64,000 nucleotides of DNA from Icerya purchasi (GCA_039619475.1 CM077115.1:142981774-143045773); one strand, 5' to 3'. Positions 35,940-46,600 are shown, counted from the stretch's first letter. Translations and numbers: made by a program. Notes: generated by a model from the sequence alone, not told the origin.

Positions 35940-37301
35940 TTATTTACGCCGATACTTCCACAACCGGAGATGGTAACGGGAGCAACGTCCCAACCGACAA
36001 GAATTATTATTATTTATTTTAGAATCTTTTATATATCCGGACTTTAAATGATTAAATTTATACTTGGTTTTCTTAGTTTTGCGTCTATTATTAGGTTTAT
36101 TATTCTTATTTATAGATCTTCCGATTTGGTATTTAATTTTTCCAATTTTAGCTTTATTCGCTTCTTTTTTCTTGTGGCGTATTTTCTTGCTGACTTTTGA
36201 ATATTTGATGTTACTTGTGAAATTTATTTTAAACGAATCATCGCGATCGTCTTGATTATTTATATTAGTCTGATCGCTAATATTGCTATTATTACTATTA
36301 AAATTATCATTATCATTATTATAGACCCTACAAGTATTATTATTATTATTTGTATTATTGCTTTCGACATCTTTATTGTCCCTGCTATTATCATTATTAT
36401 TATCATTAACATCATTATCGTAAGTATTTTTAAGATCATTTATATTGTCATTAAGCCCCTGTTCCTCGTCACTTTCCACTCGTTCCTCATTATTTTCCGT
36501 AGGCATAGTGATGCGCTCAATTAACTCATTCTTTACCTTTTCACTTTGCGTCGGCTCACCAGAGACCGCAGATTCATCCCTAACATTTTTAAGATCTTGA
36601 TTATTTTCATAAATTTTATTTTCAGGTATTTTATTGAGTTCTTCTTCGACTTCGACTTTAGGTTTTTCAAGTTCTACATCTAATTTATTTTCTAAAAGAT
36701 CGAATTTATTAATTAATGAGGAATTGTGTTTATTCAATTCTTCCAATTTATTATTTATCTTTGTGTTGCTTTCCTCCAGTTTATTATTAATTTGTTTTAA
36801 GTTATGATCCAATTTTTCGTTAATATTTGCGTTAATTGTATTTAATTTTTCTTCGAAATTATTAATTTTTTTCTCGAAATTATTGAAATTTTTATTGTGT
36901 TCTTCAAGCTTGTTATTTATTTCTTCTTTTAGATTATTGTTGCTTTCTTCGAATTTATTATTTATTTCGTCTTTTAAATTTTTATTATTTTCTCTCATCT
37001 CTTCTTTTAAATTGTTAAAATTCTTGTTATTATCTTCCGTATTTTTTTTATTATTTTCTTTTAATTTATTATTTATTTCGTCTTTTAAACCGAGCATGAG
37101 TTGTCTTAAATCCTCGAGAGATGGTTGAGTTACGGATGTCTCTGAGTTCACTGGAGCGCGACACGTCTCTTCCGAATTCACCTCCGAACTAGCCTCAGAA
37201 ATACGATCCGATATCTCATTCTGCATATCCTCTTCACTTTCATCCATTTCACGATAATTTCCCCTGGTCACCACCACTCTGGCTAAATCCTCGTTCTCCA
37301 T
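35940..37301 (-). CDS. gag-like coiled-coil, Asn-rich protein of the LTR element
   Basis: 453 residues, the only long ORF of the element, starting about 875 nt after the predicted transcription start and about 340 nt after the primer-binding site, the usual place for gag. Residues about 1-60 are acidic. About 65-235 are a long coiled coil built from degenerate repeats such as NNLKEEINNKLEEHNKNF. About 225-290 are Glu-rich, about 285-355 are Asn/Asp-rich (NNTNNNNNT), and 360-453 are strongly basic (RRKTKKTKYKF) and could bind RNA. No CCHC zinc knuckle and no capsid major-homology motif was recognised; two Cys remain in SCRLGRCSRYH. There is no pol frame or frameshift continuation after the stop. 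Role as a capsid protein is inferred from position. It could instead be an acquired or degenerate ORF. Confidence 0.7.
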   Translation of the reverse strand: MENEDLARVVVTRGNYREMDESEEDMQNEISDRISEASSEVNSEETCRAPVNSETSVTQPSLEDLRQLMLGLKDEINNKLKENNKKNTEDNNKNFNNLKEEMRENNKNLKDEINNKFEESNNNLKEEINNKLEEHNKNFNNFEKKINNFEEKLNTINANINEKLDHNLKQINNKLEESNTKINNKLEELNKHNSSLINKFDLLENKLDVELEKPKVEVEEELNKIPENKIYENNQDLKNVRDESAVSGEPTQSEKVKNELIERITMPTENNEERVESDEEQGLNDNINDLKNTYDNDVNDNNNDNSRDNKDVESNNTNNNNNTCRVYNNDNDNFNSNNSNISDQTNINNQDDRDDSFKINFTSNIKYSKVSKKIRHKKKEANKAKIGKIKYQIGRSINKNNKPNNRRKTKKTKYKFNHLKSGYIKDSKINNNNSCRLGRCSRYHLRLWKYRRK

Positions 37302-37639
37302 TTTTACGCAGGGTAATTAACATAAAATAAGAAAATTCGGGCCTAACTATCGGAAATTAAATATTAAAATTTAAATAAAATAAAGTAATTTCGAAACTCC
37401 GGTTCGTTAACAAAATGTTTTGAATAATTCTTGACGCGAGAAAAAAATAAATAAATTTTAAAATTTTGAATGAGTACACCACGAGAAAATAAAACGTATA
37501 TAAGCTATAGCAGGCCGAGGAGAGAATTAAAATAATATAAAATCTTATCTGTTTCCGCTTGGCAGATCCTTCTCCGATGAAACCGCTGCTTCCTTTTTCG
37601 TATCAGGTAACGTATCTATCCATATACTATCGAGTCCCT

Positions 37640-37657
37640 GTCCCTGTTCGGGCGCCA
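37640..37657 (-). other. primer-binding site, tRNA-Lys
   Basis: The plus strand reads GTCCCTGTTCGGGCGCCA, identical over 18 bases to the 3' end of tRNA-Lys(UUU) including CCA. In element sense it starts two bases after the 5' LTR end. This determines orientation and shows the element is designed for tRNA-Lys priming. Confidence 0.95.
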
Positions 37658-37757
37658 TTTGTTAAGAATTAGTTATGTCCCTGTTCGGGTACCATTTGAT
37701 AAGAATTAACTCTCTTCACTGGTCCCTGTTCTTAGGTGACATTTGTAACTGATTAGC
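37640..37757 (-). repeat. serial primer-binding-site/LTR-end units
   Basis: Three tandem units in plus-strand order: 37640-37676 (functional site plus TTTGTTAAGAATTA), 37677-37721 (GTCCCTGTTCGGGTACCA then TTTGATAAGAATTA), 37722-37757 (GTCCCTGTTCTTAGGTGACA then TTTGTAACTGATTA). The second and third are inside the LTR and are increasingly diverged. A further site-like trace, GTTCCGGGCGCCA, lies at 37810-37822. The LTR at the other end carries the same internal units. Confidence 0.85.
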
Positions 37758-38716
37758 TTCCGATGATGAATGAAAAAAAAATATTAAAGTAAAATAAAAA
37801 GAAATAGAAGTTCCGGGCGCCAACGTTACTTCAGGTGTAACGTAACCGTTAGCTCGTTCGGAAAGAGCTTTAGGCTTTCCTAAGGTTTACACGAAAAAGA
37901 AAAGGTCTCCGCGGCGGAGATGTCACGAAAACGTGTCCTTATAGCGAAAAATAGAAAAAAAGAAAAAAACACAACAAATCTTTTGGTAAGATGTGTAGAC
38001 TGAGTTATATTTGATTTAAAACGAACCGATATAAATTTTGCCTTAAGCGGCCAAAGCAGTGGAAAAAGATATAAATTTTGCCTCGAACGGCGCGTAGCTG
38101 TGAAAAATACAAAAACGAATGTGCCCACGGGCCAAAGCAGTCGAGATCTGCCTGCGACGAGCAGCAAGCGAGAACTGATCGGCCCGAATTCACAGAGAAT
38201 TCGACCACGATCTTATTGCACGGCCATTTTGCCTAATAATAAAAAATATATATATATATATATAAAAAAATGAATGCGCCACCGATTTTTCTAGAACATT
38301 CTGAAAATCGGTGGAACGGCGGGTACCCTGCGTCGGTTTTTTCGGGTTCTAAGAAAAACTTCTCACGCCTCGACGTAGCTCGAATCGCATCTCCGACGCA
38401 CACAACGCCAGATCGGACAAACAGCGGACGAACCACCCTCATATAATTAACACACACATATGCACGGATCGCCAAATTGGCGCCGTGCACATTGGCAATT
38501 CCCACGAAATTTGTCGATCTAGCATTACGGTCGGAGAATGCTCAGTTTGCACGCTGCCCGAAGAAACCGGAGAAATAGAAATCGGAGGCCTGAGAAACTG
38601 TCAAAACGCGGAGAAATGAAGAATTTAGAATTTGGAAAAGAAGTGTAATCATTATCATTTTTTAATTCGGTACAGCGTGAAAAATATCGAAAGTCATGGC
38701 GGCCGAATCCGTCACA
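37660..38716 (-). repeat. LTR, 5' copy in element orientation
   Basis: Reads the same as the left-hand LTR along its whole 1057 bp by eye, with a constant coordinate offset of 6862 and no indel, even through the (AT)n at about 38247-38264. U3 would be 38716-38177 and R-U5 38176-37660, given the predicted start site. An 11-bp stem (CCACCGATTTT and its complement) flanks 38280-38314. Confidence 0.95.
38145..38178 (-). promoter_or_regulatory. Inr + DPE core promoter in the 5' LTR
   Basis: In element sense TCAGTTC (38178-38172) matches the arthropod initiator TCA(+1)KTY with A at 38176. AGATC occupies exactly +28 to +32 (38149-38145), a perfect RGWYV downstream promoter element. There is an AT run about 70-90 bp upstream, too far for a TATA box. 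The equivalent in the other LTR is 31314 with 31287-31283. Inr/DPE promoters are common in insect retrotransposons. Confidence 0.65.
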
Positions 38717-38720
38717 GTAT

Positions 38721-40600
38721 ATAATCCGTTCCCCTCTCATAGCGCATAATAATTACGAGTAATTTTTTTTGTAAAGACAAAAGATGCCATGGTCAAAAAG
38801 AGCCTGACACTAGGAAAGTAACCAATATCCATTTTTTCCCCTCTTTCTACGAAAAGGGGAAAAAATATGTATCTGCCAGTTGCTCCAACTGTCTGCCGCT
38901 TGTCATTGACTACTACGTTAATATAGCTTTTAAAATTTTTAACATCAATAAAACCATCGTTCATCATTATACACGTTAGTGTTGTGAAACTGGGAAAAAA
39001 ATTTAGTAATCGGAGTTTTATTAATTCTGCTCAACTTATAAAACCTGAATTCAAATTCCCACTCGAATAAGCACAAGTCTATACCATAATTGGAGTACTG
39101 TCAGCAACAAGGTGGTGGACATTTCGTACATTTTATACATTGAAAGAATTTCAGTGAATATTTTGATATTTTCTTTTTTTTTCGACACATTTGCTTATAA
39201 AAAATGAAAAAAAAACAACGTAATTGTGTTTTTAATTGAAGAAGCTTTAAAATAAAAAAGTTATCAATCTATCCTTATATTTGGTGGAGGGGGGGGGGGG
39301 AGTTAGGGGTTGCTGCAACCCCCAGACGATCAAAAAAATAAATAAACACCGTTATAATATGCCCCGTTAAATATAAAAATTGACGTGTTTCAGGAATTTT
39401 ACAAGAAATTATTATTTATCAAGTTACAGAATTTGTTCCAGTTAAACTTTCCACTCTGTATATACGAAAACGAAGAGATATATTAAAAGTACAAATTATT
39501 TGAAAAAGAACTCGATCTACCAAATTCCATTCAGCAGATCAGCCGTACAGGGCTTGATTTCTAACTCGCTTAACCGGCGCAGATAGCAATGCACTCTTAT
39601 CGCATCCGATCTACCTGTGCCGGCTTTTATCTCTTATCACCGCTAGTACGATATTTCGACACGTGCCGCAGACCGCGCGCACACGCGTATGCCACCGTCC
39701 CTTGCACAAAGATCAGTGACCAGAGCCGATAATCGACGACGTTTGAAAATCAAAATAATACCGAAAAACAGAACTGTCCATTTATTAGATTATCGTCGAA
39801 AGATCGCGCCACCAACCCTGATTCGTAACAATGATTATGGAGCACTTTGTTGCCGAAACATGTTATAATTTTTGTGAAATTTAATTATAATATTTCCCAG
39901 AAACAGTTTGAAATTTCGACATAAAAGGAAATATCAAAAGAAGAACGGCCTGCTGAACGGCGGAGTAATCTTCAAACGGGGAATATTTAAAAGCCAAAAA
40001 AAAAAAAAATAACTGCAAAAAAGTTATTTATTTTAAGAAGAAAAATAACCTTTACTTTTTAAATAAAATTACACGTTTACGAATTGAAAGTTTTCTTAAT
40101 GGAGATTTCCAAAAATTTAAATTATCTTTCGAAAATGTTTTATCAATGTACAATATGAGAGTTCCTGGTATTTTTAGAACGTGATCCTGAAATAATTATT
40201 AAAATAAATTCAGTTCAATTAAAAACAATATAGCAACTTTTTTAATACAATATAGAAAATACTCTTTTTTTTTTTTTTTTATTTCCATTGTTTTAATAAT
40301 TTCTGTTTAAAACTATTCCATAATTTCACAATTCAAAATCAACTAGTATGGTCTGTATTATACTTGAATAGTAGAAGAATGAAATGACACTTCACAAAAG
40401 TTTAATTAAAACAAATTGAAAAAAGTCGTTACTTTCTCTCAGACCATTTCTCTGCTACCCAGTTCGATTTCAGATTAGTGGTAGCGGCTTTGTTTGGAGC
40501 GGAATTTTTGACTTCTGATTTGGTAGCCGAACTTAAACTGCGCTACGATAAAACCGTGCAGCAAACGATAATATAAATATAATATATAGAAAATGTTAGC
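38721..40600. other. unassigned stretch right of the LTR element
   Basis: Contains a G run at about 39289-39300 next to GGGTTGCTGCAACCCCC, reminiscent of hAT-MITE ends but without a partner. There is a somewhat GC-richer block at 39540-39790 and a T run at 40266-40280. No gene was recognised. Confidence 0.45.
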
Positions 40601-40604
40601 TTAA

Positions 40605-42282
40605 CTCTTATGTTAATACACCCGGGTACCCAGCGGTACCCACTGACGTGTATTTACGCAATTAAAACTGGAAAAAAATGAAAAATTATTTTTGAGCTTT
40701 TAAATCGTCGTTATTCAGCTCAAAAGCAAACAAATTATAAGTTTAATTTTTTAAATTTTTTTCTTTAGTAGCAAAAAATTATACTAAATCTAAGGCATCA
40801 GCATTCTGGGTACGCGGGGGGATACCCGCGACATATATTTTCACTTGGAACATCATTAATTTTTTGTCACGTATGCAAAGTTTTATTTGAAATATAAAAA
40901 AGTGCAATAATTATGTTTATTAAATATTATTATTTATTACATTTAAAATATACTTTATAATATTTACACTGAGTAGTGTTCGTCACAAACAGGAAGCTGA
41001 CATTCGGTTTTCGTCGTCTTTTTATCGTTCATTTATAATATATGTGACATCTTTTTCCTTCCTATTGTGTCTCGTTCAGCCGAACGACCAGCAGCTTCTA
41101 CAATTACTATTTGACGACCTATAATGCTTTTAATTGCAATTTTGGTCGTGTAGTTACGCATCACTTAGGCAAATTCACTATAATACGAGCTTTAATCATT
41201 GGCTCGGCTAGTTTTTCACTCAATCGCCGCATAAACTGACGTCATTCTGTTGTCTTTTTCGCATAAAAATTTATTATTTTCGTAATAAATCTTGAATATC
41301 ACGAATGAAGTTATGTCGAGGGCACATTGAAAAACATATAGCTAATTTGGACATCGACGTTGAGTTATATATCTTCTTAATAGCGTCAACGCCAGTTTCA
41401 TATTTATTATAGTAACTGATGACATCAGTTTTCTTCTTCTTCAAATCATCACTCAAAGCCGTATCCGAATGCATGATTGAATTCAAAATTACAGCTTTAT
41501 TTTTCTTCGGCGACATAAGGTATTGCTTTCGTGATTATGTGGAGTCGTAATTCCGGGTATATACACAATTTATTCTTTTTAAGTATGCTAACAATGGCGA
41601 GGTTCCACGATAACAAATGCTAAGCAATAGGTAAAGTTGTGAAAAAATTGTCTATGCAGATCTTCCACTTCCTCGGTAATGCAAATTCTTTTACCATTCT
41701 CTCTCCCTTTGCTTTACCAGTGTAAATTATTCCGTGCAAAGGATACGCGTTTTCAGCGCCGCTAAATCCACTAAATCCACCAAATTTTTATACCATACTT
41801 AGCTGGTGGGGCTTCGAAGTATATACTAAGTAAATCCTGTACAGTCTCGAAAAGGATATAGCTCTGCTCATCAATCATTAAATTCTCTGTAGGCTTATGC
41901 ATCTGAGACAAATTTTTGCATTTAGCATTTTCCACTGATCACGAACTGGAGCTGCCTTATCTTCTTTCTTGCGCGTTGACTGCGAGTATTACTATCATCA
42001 AATCTATAAAAATCGAATAATGCTATGGAATCGGTTGATTGCACGATACACAGTGGATACGAGTTAGAATGCTACATGCCAAACGTATGATCAATATTGG
42101 AGTTCTATTTTTCTATAATTACACTCAGATATTCATTAACGATGTTTCTGTTTGAAAATACATAAAAAGGAAACGCTTTCTATCGCTGAAATATCAAAAA
42201 AATGATAACAGTATGTGGGTACCTCCGGGAGTACCTCTCGGGTGATAAACAACGTTGCTAAAGTTAGGTATTAGCATAAGGG
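40605..42282 (-). mobile_element. piggyBac-type DNA transposon, decayed
   Basis: A TTAA (40601-40604) precedes the left end CTCTTATGTTAATAC. The right end, reversed, reads CCCTTATGCTAATAC and is followed by CTAA (42283-42286), a one-base change from TTAA. Inside both ends are palindromic GGTACC-rich blocks (ACACCCGGGTACCC at left; the right one reversed reads CACCCGAGAGGTACTCCC). TTAA target sites and CCC-starting ends are the piggyBac signature, and the interior encodes a piggyBac transposase relic. Confidence 0.8.
41274..41905 (-). pseudogene. piggyBac transposase relic
   Basis: Minus-strand frames contain NLMIDEQSYILFE (position of the family's conserved DEQ and first part of the catalytic fold), PPAKYGIKIWW (KWGIKLW motif), ICIDNFFTTLPIA (the IDNFFTS catalytic Asp motif), and, in the frame at 41274-41516, HSDTALSDDLKKKKTDVISY followed by YNKYETGVDAIKKIYN, corresponding to the conserved KKP-x-YYN-TKGGVD block. 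Several frameshifts and stops separate these pieces. The N-terminal third and the C-terminal Cys-rich finger were not found. The element is inactive. Confidence 0.83.
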
Positions 42283-42286
42283 CTAA

Positions 42287-43996
42287 AAGCAAAACTAACT
42301 AGTGAAATAATTGCTACCGCGGCGAATACAAAAATCGGTACTATCGCTTCGTGATATTTCATTTCGAATATCAGACGTCTCATAATCAACCGGGAACGCC
42401 AATTGAGTTCGATTCTGATGACTGATTGATAATTCTGCCGAAAATACCGCCTAATAAACGTGCTCTTCCAAACATACCAATCGCCAGATGGAAGAGAGAA
42501 AACTACCTTTGGAATTCAGTTTGCCCCTCACTTTCCAGTCATTACAGAGGTATTAAATCTAAGCTGCTTTCACATGCCGAATTGTAACAGATTTTAGCGA
42601 AAACCATACGACAACAACCATTTCTTCTACTTATTACGTTAAAATCGGGGATTGGGTATCGTACACAGTCTTTTTAACTGCATCCTCTTATTTTCGTCAT
42701 ATGTGCGTGAGTATCCTTCATTTTGTTTTTGCGTAGGTCGATGAAACTACTGCATACAACGAAGTAATAAACCTTCCTGATAGTGGCTTTGTCTTTTATG
42801 GCGGCTTCAAAAAAGAACCAAAACCACTATTACTTACTGAAAGCGCATACTTACTAGCTTTAATCTCGTACAGTTACTAAAACTTCGAAATAGATATTCA
42901 CTGGTCATGGATGATGGTAAGCAAATACTATCGCCATTGCAACCGACAGAGAAGCAACTTCAATAGGACATTAGTTTGCTTTGTAATGCCCCACCTCCGT
43001 TTTGGTTGATATTTCAGACAGAAATGTTTAACAACTTCCTCAAATTACAATGGCAAATAGAAATTGAAAATTTCATGCTATATTCTCGGGCATCCACATA
43101 ATCGCTTTTAAAACAAATACATGTGTGTGTGTGTGTACATGTGCATTAGGCGACATTTTGGGTATCCATAAACAAACGATGATACTATTTAGTCCTGACT
43201 TACGTCATTCGATGTGTATTGAGGAACTGTAACCATTACATTTGAAGTCAAAATTTGGTTTAGAGTTTTTTTTTTTTTTTTTTTTAATATAATCTTTAGA
43301 AAAATTCGAAAAAACGTAATAAAATTTAATCCCGATTCGAAGTTAAATATGATGTCAACCGATTTCATATTTATGGTCCAGAATGAAAAAAAAAAATTGG
43401 AAGAATCAAGTTTTAATAGCCTTTCAAAAAATGTAACTTTTTAAAGTACTGTTTATAAGTTGTTCTTGTAATATATTCTTGGTATGCAACACAGAATTTT
43501 TCGATAAATATACTTATATAATCGGGAAGTTATCAGTGATGTGGCCTTTACACGTTTATTCAATATTTATTATTTATCCGATTAAATAATACTTTCTATA
43601 TCGTTTGTATATCATTTTTAGTTTTATTATTCCTATTTTGATAAGCGGCCTTCTTATAAATCTCTAATGATTCTAATTATATTTACCAGACATCTCATAA
43701 ATTACATTAACGACTTTAGCCCGGCACAAACGATGCTATATAGAGATTTTGTGGCGTGAAGTTTTCCATGACATGATAGTGAAAAGACCCAGAATTTTAT
43801 TACCACAAAGAATACCTGATTATCAATGTGATCAGTTCTCCACTTTTTGAAGAAGCCGCCCATCCTGCATATTAATACACCCAAAAAACATTTATCATCT
43901 TTTTTTTCTATTACTTTTTTAGTGTAACATATTTTTCAAAAGTATTTATTTATTTAATAGGGGTATACAAAACAGCATGAAGCAGTGTATGCATTA
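42287..43996. other. unassigned AT-rich stretch
   Basis: (GT)n at about 43122-43134 and a T run at about 43267-43285. No gene or bounded element recognised. Confidence 0.45.
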
Positions 43997-44023
43997 GATA
44001 TATATATATATATATATATATAA

Positions 44024-44338
44024 ACTCGGCCATTTTGGCCTCGCAAGGGGCTGTGCCCTTGACCCGCTTGCTTTCATTTCTGTCCCTTTCTCTTCTATAC
44101 GTGGTATAAAATTATCAAAATTTACAACGTCATTTTTACTGGCATCAACACAAAAAAATAACATAATCACAAAAATCCTTTCCTAACATTTAACTTTCAT
44201 TATATAAAATTAAGACATTTTTTCGTTACATTAAATTGTGACATTTTTTAAATAACAAAAATCCTATAAAATATAACAACCGTTACATAAAATTGGGACA
44301 TTTTTTCCAATGAGGAGTAGCCTAAGAATTACGTTGTA

Positions 44339-44345
<7 letters not shown>
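44024..44345. repeat. GGCCATTTTGGCC-family dispersed repeat, copy 1
   Basis: It starts CTCGGCCATTTTGGCCTCG, includes GCTTTCATTTCTGTCCCTTT, ACTGGCATCAACACAAAAA, and closes CCTAAGAATTACGTTGTAAT. (AT)n runs abut both ends (43997-44022 and 44342-44376). Copy 2 at 51642-52003 has the same order with few changes; a 3' end fragment is at 54972-55024. The first 13 bases after CTC are an exact palindrome. Class unknown. Confidence 0.8.
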
Positions 44346-44378
<33 letters not shown>

Positions 44379-44763
44379 AATACATAACAACACACAAACT
44401 ATAAGCAAAACACACTTTAATACACACATATGCATACACTCACCATGTAACACATAAGAATACACACATGCCATGTAACAAATTAGTATAATTTTAACAA
44501 ATGATCAATACAAAAATAAATTTATTCCCTATGTACATAGAATATCTTCTCAGTATAATTACTAATTGCATTGAAGTTACACACGCACGTTCATATATAC
44601 GCACACACATACACACACCAACCACATATAACACGTATACATCCATGGCGTATACAGATGCACATACTATGTAACACAAGCGAATTGTAATATAAGTTAT
44701 GTATTAAAATTATTCATATATATCGCTAATATGTGGAAAAGGGTAGACTACGCACATTTTTAA

Positions 44764-45662
44764 TTAATTCATTGAGCAGTAAAATAATTCAACCATCTGC
44801 TTAAACTTATTCATGTTAGCAAAAAAACATGTCAGCCTCATTAAGAAATAATTTGTTAATTTTACCGCAATCAAAAGGGGAGAATTCGTATATACATAGC
44901 TTTGTTCTTGCGTACATGCAATAATTGCATTTTTCTGGCCGTTAATCTGGGAACTCCGAACCCCTACTTTTGATAGTAAATTAACATCATTTACTATAGT
45001 ACCAGTCAATAAATTACGTATAAATAACACAGCAGCAGATATTTTCCTTCTATTTTCCAATGTGGACATTCTGAACTCCTTCAACTGTTGTTTATAACTG
45101 AATGGAAACATATCACACTATAATGGAAGTGCAGCCACCTTAAAAAACGCTTTTGAACCCTTTCAAGTAAAAATATGTGATTCTTATTAGAAGGATCCAA
45201 ACAATATTTGCATACGCTAATTGTGACCGTACATGTGAGTAATAAAAAACCAATAGTGTATTTAAATTCTGCAAAAGTGAACAGCGACGAATAATAGGTT
45301 TTTGAAGTTTTTTGTCGATTATGGTCATCAAACTTTAACTTGGAATCAAGTAATACACCTAAATCTTTTACACTACTAACTTTCTTCAAAGTTGTATCAT
45401 TCATAAAATAATCATTTAATATAGGGAGTTTTTCTTCTTTTTGTAAATGAAATAACGTTACATTTATTCATATTAAAACTGATTCTATTATCGTAGCTCC
45501 AATGAAGCATAGACGTGTTAAATCATGCTGCAAACTTAAACAGTCATCCATTTTTGAGATGTCATAATAAAGTTTTATATCATCCGCATAAATGGCTATT
45601 TGTGATTTATTAACAACTTTCACCACGCCATTTACAAACAGCAAAAAGAGTAGAGGACCCAA
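44764..45662 (-). pseudogene. 5'-truncated LINE with reverse transcriptase end and C-terminal region
   Basis: Minus-strand frames read LGPLLFLLFVNGVV then IAIYADDIKLYYDISKMDDC (motif C with YADD), LQHDLTRLC, KVSSVKDLGVLLDSKLKFDDH, YYSHVRSQLAYANIVWIL, LLERVQKRFLRWL and LENRRKISAAVLFIRNLLTG. The sequence therefore runs from just before RT motif C to the C-terminus of the jockey/CR1-type group, with several frameshifts. Similarity stops abruptly at about 45668, just before the expected PQGSV motif, which is the 5' truncation typical of target-primed insertions. The 3' UTR probably extends into the CA-rich stretch toward 44380. Confidence 0.85.
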
Positions 45663-45669
45663 CGGTGCA

Positions 45670-46257
45670 TGGAGAAAGGGACTTAAGGGTCAAAAAAACG
45701 AATTTTTCTGAGCGGAAAGTGAAATGGAAACAACTACTCGAAGAATTGCGTACGATTCAGTTGCGATGAAAATGAAGTAATAGGGGAATTCAGAGTGGGA
45801 AAGGACAAACAGATTATACTCAATGCAGACTCTTTGGCGGATTTGTTTTTTCGGCATATGTTCTGTGAACCTAAAGTGTCATAATACTGTATGAATACGT
45901 GCGGAACTGATATGTTTCATACATGTTGGCTGTAGTATGTGCTTGTGTGTTTTAGTTCATCGCTATTATTTATGACCTGTATTAATTTTAATTTAGCGTA
46001 ATCGGCAATAAATTAACTAAATTCATAATAATAAAAAGGAACTGCGGGCACACTGCCGTCCCACTTATTTTCCTAACAGCTTCATTTTAAAACCGGTTTA
46101 ATTTATTTAAACTTCAGCTTTATCGGAATACGAAATAATTCCTGTAATCCGCGCGTAATTCTCAATCTTTAGCTCAAATGTAAGCTTTAATTTTAATATT
46201 CGTGCATTGAGGTTTTTTTCTAAACGTTATTTCCACGCATTAATGATTAAAAATTCA
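45670..46257. other. unassigned stretch between LINE relic and repeat
   Basis: No domain recognised. Sequence right of the LINE truncation point shows no resemblance to the LINE. Confidence 0.4.
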
Positions 46258-46600
46258 CCGGATCACGTCACTTTTTCGTTTTTCCCTCGTCTCTTCTCCG
46301 CGGTGCCCTCTTCACTCGGAAGATTCCTTTTTTCTGTGTGATATCAATGACGTCTTTTTCGAATGTTCCATAATTTCTTCAGAACGTTCTCTCTTATGTT
46401 CTCAGCTTTTTGGTCTTCCTACTGCATACAATGACTCTAAGGTTCTCTCATTTCCTTCCTTGTCAGTTGTTCCTATTCTAGCTTCTTTCATTCATTCCAT
46501 CTCGCATCAGATTAAGATCTAGTATGTTATTCTTCTTTTGAGCTATTACTTAGATTCCTTGGTTGATTGGGTTGTTGCTCTTCGTTAGCGTACCCGTAAA
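46258..46600. repeat. pyrimidine-rich dispersed repeat, copy 2
   Basis: Diverged relative of 3782-4110, with the shared ordered blocks given there. It ends near GCGTACCCGTAAAAAAAATA. Neither copy shows obvious terminal repeats. Confidence 0.45.

Larger units (their letters stand above)
30798..38716 (-). mobile_element. complete non-autonomous LTR retrotransposon (minus strand)
   Basis: Two 1057-bp direct repeats (30798-31854 and 37660-38716) start TG and end CA in either reading, and are flanked by GTAT on both sides (30794-30797, 38717-38720). Next to the right-hand LTR is an exact tRNA-Lys primer-binding site, and next to the left-hand LTR a purine-rich tract, fixing minus-strand orientation. 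The 5805-bp interior has one long ORF (35940-37301). I see no aspartic protease DTG/DSG, no YxDD reverse transcriptase and no integrase HHCC/DDE in any frame, so mobilisation would need enzymes from elsewhere. Three tandem arrays lie in the non-coding part. LTR identity by eye, including equal (AT)n lengths, implies recent insertion. A tRNA-Lys site, long LTRs and 4-bp duplication suggest a Ty3/gypsy relative, possibly Osvaldo-like; that is inference. Confidence 0.93.

Noticed and set aside
36064..37128. Plus-strand hydrophobic frames opposite the gag-like ORF
   Set aside because: Antisense shadows of Asn/Glu/Lys codons (Ile/Leu/Phe on the other strand).
39285..39325. G-run and GGGTTGCTGCAACCCCC as a MITE end
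   Set aside because: It resembles MITE ends seen elsewhere in the window, but no partner end or target duplication was visible.
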